Of a stretch of 64,000 nucleotides of DNA, positions 1 through 13,881 are shown piece after piece. Source of the stretch: Hormiphora californensis (Eukaryota > Ctenophora > Tentaculata > Cydippida > Pleurobrachiidae). The stretch's first letter is position 1. Every line of letters begins with the position of its first letter. The position numbers and the translations under genes were made by a program. The stretch spans positions 8,334,743 through 8,398,742 of the forward strand of contig CM035351.1 of the NCBI GenBank assembly GCA_020137815.1. The letters are read 5' to 3'. The notes beneath the pieces were generated by a model that was given only the letters and a program-made list of their open reading frames with translations, searched no databases and had not been told where the DNA came from.

Positions 1-2
1 CC

Positions 3-266
3 GGTGCCATATTAGATAGGGACTATATAGCAGCTAATGATCAGTACCTAAAGACTGCAATTGGGAATGCTGCTTGGCCCATTGGAGTTACAATGGTGGG
101 AATTCACGCCCGAACAGGCCGGGAGAAGTTATTCGCACATAATGTGGCACACGTGCTAAACGATGAGGTACAGAGGAAGTATTTACAGGCCGTCAAGAGA
201 CTAATGACCTTTGCTCAGCGGTTTTACACCACTGACCCCTCTAAATGTGTCGAATACAATGCGTAG
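3..266 (+). CDS. PRPF18: Pre-mRNA-splicing factor 18, C-terminal part
   Basis: The reading frame is open from the window edge to a TAG at 264-266 and encodes the last 87 residues of Prp18. Visible hallmarks are [20 protein letters not shown], then [11 protein letters not shown] and the terminal [10 protein letters not shown], which match the conserved C-terminal helical domain of the family. Prp18 is a U5 snRNP-associated factor that acts in the second step of pre-mRNA splicing in the nucleus. Only the 3' part of the gene lies in this window; the N-terminal PRP4-like region must be upstream. No frame break is seen. Identification rests on near-invariant motifs, so confidence is high. Confidence 0.95.
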   Translation, partial: GAILDRDYIAANDQYLKTAIGNAAWPIGVTMVGIHARTGREKLFAHNVAHVLNDEVQRKYLQAVKRLMTFAQRFYTTDPSKCVEYNA

Positions 267-862
267 TGTGGTATATTGGGTGTATGTTGATTGTTGTATA
301 CAATTTGGAGGGAAGAGAGGTTGTTGTATGAAATGTCACATGACAAGGACGACTTTATGTAACGCGCGATAACCTCCCCACTACCAAAGTGGACTTGTTT
401 TGGCGCGCTTTCGCTCTCCTAGGTAAAGTTAGAAAGACCGGATCAGCGCAACTTCACTGTCGCGATGATACACATTTCATGACGACTTCCTCCTTCTACA
501 GTCTACATCGACTGCTAACACTGCAGTTTCATGACACTGCTGATATACTAAAGTCTCTCCCGTCACTGGTTCAGATAGCAACCTATCATATTTTGCAAGA
601 TGCTACTGTTTTTTAGATAGTCGGTTGTATTTTCAATAACTAAATTGACAAAAGACTTGAGAAGTGTAACTTTTATAGTTTGGTTTTACTACATTATTCA
701 CTTGTGAGAAAACACCTTTTTAAGTTTGAAGGTCTATACCCCCTCCCAAATTTCATATCCCTCTCTCCAGTGCACTGCAAAAGGTTTTCTCTCCCCCCCC
801 CCCCCCCCCCCCTTTCCCCCCTTTTTTCCAAATTTACCTCCCTTTTCCAAACCCGGAGAGAA
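267..862. other. Intergenic: PRPF18 3' flank, poly-C tract
   Basis: This stretch follows the PRPF18 stop and precedes the OXNAD1 region. It contains short chance frames without family features and a C-rich run at about 790-828. I see no coding or RNA gene here. Confidence 0.5.
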
Positions 863-1822
863 ATGGAACGAAGACTTTTTCCATTGCAACGTACTTTTCC
901 AATTATGTTGTCAGTCGACTGTCACGAGGTTCAGTATAGCTGCGATATTAGTCACATGTTTCAATATAATTCCCACCAATAGCAATATGGGGCGGATTAT
1001 TTCTCGATTTTCCATCCCCTTTCCCACTCCTTTTTTGCTCACATCCCTCTGCACCATCAGTCTCAGTTTTCCCCGGACCTCGAGGGCCCCAAGGGCAGTA
1101 CAAGATCCAAGGAGTTATGCCGGTGTAGGGTGGAGAGAGTGGCCCAGGTGTCGCCCACAGTAAAACTCCTTCAGCTCAGCACGGAGAGCTCCCATTTCAA
1201 CTTTAAACCCGGCCAATGGGTGGACTTCTTCATCCCAAACACAACTCTAGTTGGAGGGTACTCCATGTGCTCCGCTCCTGATCCACACTACTTCGAGCTG
1301 GCGGTGAAGTTCTCTCTCCATCCTCCAACCCATTGGATTCACAGTTCCTGCAAGGTGGGGGACCGACCCTTGGTGAGGGTGGGAGGGGACAAGTGGTTGG
1401 ATCCCAAGACTACCTCTGCAAAGGTGGTGATTCTCTTAGCTGGAGGTAGGGGTGTTAACCCGCTCCTATCAATTCTGCGGGCCGGGGCAGGTACCAACAC
1501 TGTTTTCCACCTTCTCTACTCAGTGAAAACCCTGGAAGAGCTGGTGTTCTGGGCGGAAATTGAAGAACTCCGTTCAGTCCACCGGAACATTATAGCCGAG
1601 TACCACATGACAGAAAAGTTCCCTGACTACCTTGGACCCAAACTGACGGAGAGTTTCAGAGAGGGCCGGATCACCCCTGACCAGATTAATTGTTTGCTGC
1701 TTGAGTACCAGAAAACGGTGGACGTCTCGGATATGAGGTTGTTTGTATGTGGGCCTCCCAAGATGATTGAATTATTTGATAGGAACGTCAACATAAAGTG
1801 TGATTTTGAGAAATGGTGGTGA
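863..1822 (+). CDS. OXNAD1: Oxidoreductase NAD-binding domain protein 1 (OXNAD1-like)
   Basis: The firm part is a frame from about 1061 to the TGA at 1820-1822. It reads a FAD-binding segment (FKPGQWVDFFIP, GGYSMCSAP), an NAD-binding segment (VILLAGGRGVNPLLSILRAG), LFVCGPPKM and the typical C-terminal FEKWW. This order matches animal OXNAD1, a mitochondrial ferredoxin-reductase-like flavoprotein of poorly known role. The 5' end is uncertain. A good acceptor (pyrimidine tract, CAG) precedes 1061, and an ATG at 863 followed by GAG|GT at 928/929 would join in phase to give an Arg/Leu-rich leader like a mitochondrial presequence. That first exon is inference. The glycine-rich loop has Arg where human OXNAD1 has Val. 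Confidence 0.8.
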
Positions 1823-2002
1823 GAGAATTGTTTACAAAAATGGACGAAAATTGAGAGAAATATTTCCTTGAATTCGATCTGATTTAACCTTGAAGTAAGG
1901 TGATGCTAGGTTTTTGACTGAACTGAACTTCTTGAAAGACAAAAATGACCCTCTGTTTGTAATATTTTTTAATGGTGCGTTTTAACTTATAGGTCTATTC
2001 TG

Positions 2003-2013
2003 AGAAAGAGAGA

Positions 2014-2050
<37 letters not shown>

Positions 2051-2098
2051 TGAGAGAGAGAGTGAGAGAGATGGAGAGAGAGAGAGAGAGAGATAGAG
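2003..2098. repeat. (GA)n microsatellite
   Basis: An almost pure GA dinucleotide tract with single T interruptions lies in the 3' flank of OXNAD1. Confidence 0.9.
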
Positions 2099-2159
2099 TG
2101 AAGATAAAGAGAGAATCATTGTATAGGTGTTGTTGTTGTTGATTGAGATTCTCACCTCT

Positions 2160-2640
2160 TTAGCTGTTTTGGGGAAAATTTAAAAACCACCCTAGTAATC
2201 GGGGTTAATTGGGACTTTTCAAAAAAAATGATCTGATAGTACCTGGATTTTTTTAATAAAAACCCCCCCTCCCTGCCCCCGTGTGAATTCAACTGAATAC
2301 CCCTAAAAATACCTCTTCTATTTTTAGAACATGGGGTGAAATACAAAATTGTTTTGTTCTAGTGGGGGGTGAATAAATTTTGGAAAAGCCAAACCTCAGC
2401 AATTCATTCTTTGCAGGTAAACCTCCCCTCGATGCCAACCCCCCCCCCCCCCCCCCCGGCACCCCTCGATATATCTCGTGCATGTGATTCCTGCATGCCC
2501 TAATTTCAGTTTTTCTAAATTGAGTACCCCGTATATTTTTCCCCCAAAATAGTAAAACCCCCCCGGGGGGATTGGGGCCCCTGCCAGCCCACTCCCCCCC
2601 GCGGGCGGGAAAACAGAAAAATGCGTGCGTCAAAATTTTC
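2160..2640. other. Non-coding AT-rich sequence with C runs
   Basis: No gene is recognisable. The stretch carries several C8-C18 runs and grades into the homopolymer block that follows. Short frames on the minus strand are chance products of low complexity. Confidence 0.45.
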
Positions 2641-3540
2641 ACAGTGTGCGCATCTAGGGTAAAATGGGAAAAGGGGTTACAACCCCATTTTTTTGGGAAA
2701 AAAAGGAATTAGGGGCGGGGCTTGAAAAAGGAGTTTTTAATTTTAAAGGGAGTTTTTTGGGGAATTTTTGGGTAAAATGGCTAAAGAATGTGATCAGCAT
2801 CAAAATATATTTTCTAAAGGGTAGTGTTAAAGAATTGGGTTTGCGCTTTAAAAATAACAAGAAATATTTAACCCCCCCTTTCGGGAATTTTGGGGGGAAA
2901 AAAGGGGGGGGAAAAAAGGGGGGAAGGAATAAAAGGGGGAAAAAAAAAGGGGGGAAAGGAAAAAAAAGGAAAAAGGGAAAAGGGGGGGAAAAAAAAAGGG
3001 GGGGAAATTTGGGGTGAAGGTAAAGGGGGAAAAAAGGGGAAGGGGGGGAAGGGAAAAAAAGGGGGGAAAAGGGAAAAAAGGGGGAAGGTAAATAAATTTT
3101 TTTGGGGGGGGGTAAATTTTTCCCCAAAATTTTTAAAAAAGGGGTGGGTGGGGTTGGGGGGGGGGTTTTTGGGGGGGGTTTTTTTTTTTTTTTATTGGGG
3201 GGGGAAAAAAAAAAACGGGGGAATAAAGGGGGGGAAAGAAAGGGGAAAAGGGGGAAAGGGGGGGGGGAAAAGGGGGGGGATGGGAGAGAAAGGGGGGAAA
3301 ACCTGGGGAGAAAAAAAAGGGGGGGGGAAAAAAAGAAAACCAAATTTTTCCCCCTTTTTTTTCCCTTTTAAACCCCCCCCCCCCCCCCCCCAAAATTAAC
3401 CCCCCTTCCCCCCCCCCCCCCTCCCTTTCATTTTTTTTCCCCCCCTTTTCCCCCTTTTTAAACCCCCCTCCCCTTTAATTTTCCCCGGGGGGAAAAAACG
3501 GGGGAAAAGGGCAAAGGGAAAGAAGGGAGGTTTGTCTTTA
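2641..3540. repeat. Homopolymer-run block (probable low-quality sequence)
   Basis: About 900 bases consist almost wholly of runs of A, G, T or C of length 3-20, first purine runs (2880-3350) and then pyrimidine runs (3350-3480). Frames in it would encode only Gly/Lys or Pro/Phe strings. The pattern is what a failed or homopolymer-inflated consensus looks like. A genuine purine-rich tract cannot be excluded. Confidence 0.7.
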
Positions 3541-3804
3541 AAAACCCCAATTTAAAACACGTGTGGAGGCAGCCACGGGGTTAAAGATACATTGGGCGTA
3601 CCTTTGGCAAACTCTTTTGTAATTTGTGCAGTAAGTCATTGTATGGAGAGACTGGGATTTTACCCTGTCAGGCGTCAACTGGATCCTCACTGCGCTGGCA
3701 AGAGCAAAGGTTCCATTTCCCCCTCCCCCCCAAAAGCGCGCCAGAAAAGCAGTTATACGTTTTATGGGGTTTTGCCTGAAATGAAAAACCTAGAGGGAGA
3801 TGAG

Positions 3805-4966
3805 AGAGAGAGAGGCACTCAGGGGTTCAGAGAGAGGCCACGTTAGGGGTCAGAGAGAGGAACGTTAGGGTTTTCAGCAGAGAGGCACGTTTAGGGGTTC
3901 CGAGAGAGGCACGTCAGGGGTTCAAGAGAGGCACCGTCAGGGTTCAAAGAGGAGGCACGTTAGGGGTCAAGAGAGAGGCACGTTAGGGGTTTCAGAGAGA
4001 GGCACTTAGGGGTTCAGAGAGAGGCACGTCAGGGCGTTCAGAGAAGGACAACACGTAGGGGTTTTCAGGGATGAGGCACGTTCAGGGGTTCAGGAGAGGC
4101 ACGTTAGGGGTTCAGAGAGAGGAACGTCAGGGGTTCAGAGAGAGGCACGTCAGGGGTTCAGAGAGAGGCACGTCAGGGGTTCAGAGAGAGGCACGTCAGG
4201 GGTTCAGAGAGAGGAACGTCAGGGGTTCAGAGAGAGGAACGTCAGGGGTTCAGAGAGAGGCACCTCAGGGGTTCAGAGAGAGGCACGTCAGGGGTTCAGA
4301 GAGAGGCACGTCAGGGGTTCAGAGAGAGGCACGTTAGGGGTTCAGAGAGAGGAACGTCAGGGGTTCAGAGAGAGGCACGTCAGGGGTTCAGAGAGAGGAA
4401 CGTCAGGGGTTCAGAGAGAGGCACCTCAGGGGTTCAGAGAGAGGCACGTCAGGGGTTCAGAGAGAGGCACGTCAGGGGTTCAGAGAGAGGCACCTCAGGG
4501 GTTCAGAGAGAGGCACGTCAGGGGTTCAGAGAGAGGCACGTCAGGGGTTCAGAGAGAGGAACGTCAGGGGTTCAGGGAGAGGAACGTCAGGGGTTCAGGG
4601 AGAGGCACGTTAGGGGTTCAGAGAGAGGAACGTCAGGGGTTCAGAGAGAGGCACGTCAGGGGTTCAGAGAGAGGAACGTCAGGGGTTCAGGGAGAGGAAC
4701 GTCAGGGGTTCAGGGAGAGGCACGTTAGGGGTTCAGAGAGAGGAACGTCAGGGGTTCAGAGAGAGGAACGTCAGGGGTTCAGGGAGAGGCACGTCAGGGG
4801 TTCAGGGAGAGGCACCTCAGGGGTTCAGAGAGAGGAACGTTAGGGGTTCAGAGAGAGGCACGTCAGGGGTTCAGAGAGAGGAACGTCAGGGGTTCAGGGA
4901 GAGGCACGTCAGGGGTTCAGGGAGAGGCACCTCAGGGGTTCAGAGAGAGGAACGTTAGGGGTCAGC
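3805..4966. repeat. 23-bp minisatellite array, ~50 copies
   Basis: The unit is GGGGTTCAGAGAGAGG followed by CACGTCA, repeated about every 23 bases. Copies before about 4080 contain indels and substitutions; later copies are homogeneous and vary mainly at CACGTC, AACGTC or CACCTC, at TTAGG or TCAGG, and at AGAGAGG or AGGGAGG. These variants recur in blocks (for example 4560-4790), suggesting higher-order amplification. Because 23 is not a multiple of three, the frames across it cycle through all three phases, so it is not read as coding. Confidence 0.95.
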
Positions 4967-5200
4967 ACCTGACAGCTTTCTGGCTTTGTTCCGTTCCTCT
5001 GGACGGTAATACGACTGCAAGCAGCACTGTGAGACTGAGATTCTCAGTGAGAACAATGGTCCGAATTCTCCTGTCAGTGCTCCAGCTCTGACCACGGTTC
5101 TCGCGTGAGAAATGAGAATAGGGTCAGGTCAATGCTCTCACAGGAATCCACTCTTCTCGGCCGGTCAGAAGAGCGGAGCAGGCATTCCACTGAATGCATG

Positions 5201-5654
5201 GGGGGAGACACACTGAAGTTGGGCGCGCTCGTTCAAATCTCAACCTCGCGACACACACTGAAGTTCAAAGTTCGAAGTTTCGCGAAAACCCATTTTCGGC
5301 TGAGAAATCATTTGTAAGAGGCTAACTTATTTACTGGTACATCTCTCGAGGTTTCCTTTATCCATACTGAGTCAATTTCACCGTTTTTGAAATGTTTGGC
5401 TAATCCGGTCACAGTTGTCCCAATTCACCAAAAATTTTAAAAACGGTGAAATTGACCCGGTATTGATAAAGGACACCTCGAGAGATGTACCAGTAAATAT
5501 ACTAGCATCTTACAAATGATTTCTCAGCCGAAAATGGGTTTTCGCGGAACTTCGAACTTTTCCGCGAAACTTCGAACTTCGAACTTCAGTGTGTGTCGCG
5601 AGGTTGAGAGTTGAACGCGCGCGACCAACTTCAGTGTGTCTCCCCCCCCCCCCC
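5201..5654. mobile_element. Foldback (long inverted repeat) element
   Basis: The left arm, about 5201-5392, starts GGGGGAGACACACTGAAGTT and runs to TCAATTTCACCGTTTTT. It returns as an imperfect reverse complement from about 5434 to 5654, with a loop of about 40 bases. Arms of roughly 190-220 bases and a small loop are typical of non-autonomous foldback or MITE-like elements. No coding capacity is seen. A smaller inverted pair (AAAATCGAGTGCC at 5664-5676 and its complement at 5743-5755) lies just outside. Confidence 0.8.
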
Positions 5655-5655
5655 A

Positions 5656-6700
5656 TTATTATCAAAATCGAGTGCCAGAGAAGAAAGATGAATTAGTCGC
5701 GACACTGTGTTATTTTTTTGGCGGGCAGGTTTAACCCGAACCGGCACTCGATTTTGGTTTGGAAAACGAATTTCAAAACAGCGTGGTTAACGGTATAACT
5801 TGTTATTAACAATTGTTCACTTACTACAAACGGAACCAAACAACAACAAAAACCCGGGGAAACTGGGCCTCATAATAATTTCTAACAACTATTCATTTTC
5901 AATTTGAATGTAATTTAATTTTATATCACACAGTTACTCTGTCTGGCGTAGACGCCGTTCTGATTTCTCAAGCAGTGCGATTCTCAGATCAGAGCATGAT
6001 TTATAATTGACCATTCAATTGGCCTGACAGTCTCAAATCGGGTCTGCGGCGGCGAGCCAGACAGCAGTCACTCCAAATCCGTTTCCAAATTCAATCTTCA
6101 TCATACATAATTCCTTTCTCTTGAAACATTGTCTCACTTTGTTTTCTTCCTACAATAACATAATTGTCACTCATAATATCCTACTACTAATCGTAACACT
6201 ACAGTAGCTCTCTCATATCATCCCGCATAAAATCTTGTCAGTTTTTGTTCTTTAGATGGTTGTGTAGGTAGGTAGCTATCGTTGTGTCACAGTGTGATGG
6301 TGAGTTTCCTCTAACTATGCCGTGTCTCTCGCTCGGGTAGACCTGCAGGGAGAGTGTTGTTTAGCAAAGCTGGAGGGGAGGGGGGGAACTCAACAATTAA
6401 AAAGGGGAAAGTTATAGAGTTTTGAATAATATAACGGGGTCCCTTGCACCTCGTGCAACCTCCCACGTTGATGATGCTTGAAAATCTCATTGCAAAGAGG
6501 AAAAATATGTCAAAAGTAGCAAAACATGACGGAAACTCATGAGCTCCAATAAATAATTATCCATGACATCCGGGGAGCGTATTTGATTAAAGTATTATTT
6601 CCATACCCGGAAAACTCATTATAATCCAATTAACTGTCTTATAAAAGGACGATCTCAAGAGGGAAAGGAACAGAAAATAATAGTCTGAAACTTCTTCCAA
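5656..6700. other. Intergenic, upstream region of the VWA gene
   Basis: Nothing coding is recognised. The stretch is AT-rich and should hold the promoter of the VWA gene; no definite core element can be assigned. Confidence 0.4.
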
Positions 6701-6705
6701 AAAAG

Positions 6706-8616
6706 ATGCATTTGTTTGTTTTTGTGTTGGCTCTAATCGCACAGGGGTAAGTGAGATATTGTTTACTGGAACTTATATAAGTACATAGTTTTCAATCAGT
6801 GTTAGATTTGTCCAATTGAAATTTTCCCTCCCTCGTTAGACTGTGTACGTGGCGACAGGCAGCCGAAGGAGTCCAGAAGGGTCTATTTGAATCAGTTCAA
6901 TTTTCCGAACAGCTGCCCCCGAGTTTAGAAGCCGCCCCTGTTCAAGCGGGATCACACTACAGACACAGAGATAGTAGTCTTCCTAACATTGAACCTTGCC
7001 AAGGTGAGTGCAGCCAGGTACAAGTTGTACTGTATCAGACATGCAGCTATCTGTCTGGCGCCCACCCGAGAATCAAAACGGGGTCCCCAGACAGCTGCAA
7101 CTACCGGCTTTATTGGAGAATTCTGTAACTTCCAGTCCCCCCAAATTAAATTGTTTCATTCCCTTCAGATGTCAAATGCCACATGACGTTGGTAGTGGCC
7201 CTTGACGCCTCTGGGAGCGTGGGACAGGAACACTTTACGAAGGAGCTGAATTTTATTCGAACTCTACTTGAGATTGTAAGTCCCGGCCCCTACTCCCCTA
7301 ATATTGTGTATGGCGACTTATCAATTCAATTATCGACTGTTGATGGAAGCCAATTACAGTCGGACCCTGATTTACCGGGATGCTCGGGGGAAATGGTTTT
7401 GCCCGGTAAATCGGGGTGCCCGGTACATACATCGGGGGTAAATACCGCGAATTTCCTATTTAATTCCCTATATTGTAGGTTCAAATGAAGTCCATGATGA
7501 ATTATGTAAAGGTGTGTGTAGGAGTGATAAGTTACTCGACATCTGTCAGTGTAATTGACAGCCCATGTTGTGAAAACTCCTTCTGCAGGTACTGATCTTC
7601 AAATTGGCCAACAAATTGTTTCCATGGTAACATTAAATGGGCCTTTCACATCTATCTTGCAGGATATTTGATAAGATAGATTCAATTCCCTACACTGCTG
7701 GTCGTACAAATACTGCCGGTGCTTTAAAGGTAAGTGTGGAATATGTGCCAAAGTATAATTATATATTGTATTCTTTGGTATGGAGGAATTAGCCTTGTTC
7801 GACCCTTTTTTGAACAAAACAAGGAGGAATTAGGACATCCTAGGTGATTGTCCTACCTCTTCTTATGAATTTATGCAAAACATTGTGTCTCAGGTTGCCA
7901 GACAGATGCTCCAAGCAACATGCAGTTACAAGAAGGTTCTTCTGCTCATAACTGATGGAAATTCAAACATTGGTGGATCTCCAATTAGCATTGCTCGAGA
8001 AATGAGGTAAAATGACAATATAATGGCATAGGAAGGAAGACGTTGATGAATACTATTAAACAGTGCCGATTGAGGGAGCTGTTGTTCACACTATAGAGCC
8101 CACGTACTAACTAGTATTCAACATGCAGGGATGAGGACGAGATATCTATAGTGGCACTGGGAGTGACGAATATTATCAGGGAGTCCGAGTTACAGGGAAT
8201 CTCAGGAGAGGATGAAGTTCTACAAATTGATTCCTTTGATCAGTTTCACTGAAGTTAGCTGAATTCCTCATCTCAGCAAGTATGCTTTAATTAGTGCAAT
8301 CAATGCAAATTAAGAGCTGCACTGACACCGTTTCCTCGCCCCCTGCCATATTATTATTATTCTTCCCTCACTTAATTTTCAGATGTCATGGTCCAAGATA
8401 GTCCTGAAGGTTTCTTGGAGGAGTTGTCCGCCGCGATTTGTGCAGCAGATGATAGTGATTGTAAGTAGACATTATTGAAGAGCATGTATCTGTCGGCTTG
8501 AGCACTTTTTGCCGGAAACAAGTTGGACCCTAGACATGATGGAAATCTTGTTGAGGCTCCAAGTTTTACTGCGATTATGCCTATAACTCTAATTCTTTTC
8601 AGTTGATAGTTGTTAG
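6706..8616 (+). CDS. Secreted von Willebrand factor A domain protein
   Basis: Nine exons can be traced: 6706-6746, 6840-7003, 7169-7275, 7479-7588, 7663-7729, 7894-8006, 8129 to about 8250, 8383-8460 and 8603-8616. Exon 1 gives a signal peptide (MHLFVFVLALIAQG). One VWA domain follows, with the metal-binding DASGS, VGVISYS, YTAGRTNTAGALK (MIDAS threonine) and LLITDGNSN strands. The chain ends FLEELSAAICAADD...DFDSC. Most junctions are GT-AG and in phase. The exception is the join after about 8240: the frame meets a TGA at 8253 unless an unseen donor or a one-base error is assumed. A single secreted VWA domain suggests an extracellular adhesion or matrix role; ligand and family name are unknown. 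Confidence 0.75.
7348..7445. mobile_element. Pogo/Tc-like terminal-repeat remnant in VWA intron
   Basis: The intron contains CAGTCGGACCCTGATTTACC, followed about 50 bases on by GGTAAATCGGGGTGCCCGG. The same pair recurs at 62951-63026, and a relative lies at 8999-9130. A CAG-starting terminus with a GATTTA(CC) core resembles inverted termini of pogo/Tigger-like DNA transposons; the assignment is inference. Confidence 0.5.
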
Positions 8617-8998
8617 AATACTGCGACACAAATAGCTTGTGTAGACTATCTGGATGAGGATCTATATTATAGGGTACTCCTTCATCTGTATCAAGATGAT
8701 GATCTGTTATAGATCTTCTGTTGGTGAAATTGTTGAACTCATAGAAGAAGCTTGTGGATGTCCAATGTATATTGTATAGTGGAACTGGATGGTCATATAG
8801 AAGTACCAGAGATGCAACTTATCTGGTTTATAAAAAATTTAACTTGGACAGAATAGTGTTTGTTTGAAGAATTTTTTTGGTGAATATTAAATGTACTTGT
8901 TCTTGATATGTCCCGAGTAGAATATTAAATTAATTTGGTGAACATTGAATTTATATCTTTGTCGCGTGAGGTGCAAGGGAAAGTGTGTCACTTCAAAT

Positions 8999-9130
8999 AC
9001 AGTCGGACCCCGATTTAGGGCCCCCCCGATTTAGTGGCCCCCCGATTTAGGGACAGGATTTTTTTCCCTCTATATAGGAAATTAACCTTATTTGACCCCG
9101 ATTTAGTGGACACCCCGATTTAGTGGACAA
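8999..9130. mobile_element. Degenerate terminal-repeat remnant (CCCCGATTTAG repeats)
   Basis: The segment begins ACAGTCGGACCCCGATTTAG and holds five copies of CCCCGATTTAG in 130 bases. It belongs with the remnants at 7348 and 62951. It lies between the VWA gene and the last visible exon of the DPP8/9-like gene, where a final exon would be expected. Confidence 0.55.
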
Positions 9131-9191
9131 GAGCCACAAGAGTCTGGCTCTCTGTGTAGGCTCGGTAGATAAAATAGGGAGTGTCATGTTA

Positions 9192-13442
<4,251 letters not shown>

Positions 13443-13720
13443 CACGACATGCAATAGCGCTAGAAAATGGATGAAGTTGCGGTAAGGGAGGGGGTTAAAC
13501 AAAAAACAAGAAAATCAGTGAACAATCTAGTTTAGAGAGTACATCAGTCTAAAAAAGTGATTTAAAACTGTCGTTATAATGGATAAAATCTGTTACATTT
13601 TGTCAAACTATAGCCTCTAGAAAAAAAACCACACAACCAAGGTATCGCACACAGAATGCTAGCTAGTCAAATTTAGACTCCAGAACTAGCTAGGGCGGTG
13701 TCGAGCGAGTGTATGTGTGC

Positions 13721-13730
13721 GTCACGTGAC
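13721..13730. promoter_or_regulatory. GTCACGTGAC palindrome upstream of the DPP8/9-like gene
   Basis: A perfect 10-bp E-box palindrome lies about 280 bases upstream of the peptidase ATG at 13442. The same 10-mer occurs at 21741. bHLH-leucine zipper factors of the USF/TFE type bind this core in animals; use here is inference. Confidence 0.35.
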
Positions 13731-13881
13731 ATTAATGCTAAAACGATGCACTTTTTACAGATCGAACTGCGCGCGCACCCCGACTACGTGAGTGACAAAC
13801 ATAGTCTCTGTAGCTGAGTAGAGATCTCCCCCGAATTATTGGAGACACAGCTGCTGCATCTGAGATGTTTGTCTTACCAGC

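Noticed and set aside
2654-3399. Long Pro/Phe- and Gly/Lys-rich frames on both strands
   Set aside because: They are translations of homopolymer runs in a block that is probably low-quality sequence; no start context or domain.
4071-4337. Arg/Gly/Glu-rich repeated frame
   Set aside because: It is the 23-bp minisatellite read in rotating phase; neighbouring units are out of frame.
3805-4966. CRISPR-like array
   Set aside because: The 23-bp units are contiguous with no unique spacers, and the genome is eukaryotic.
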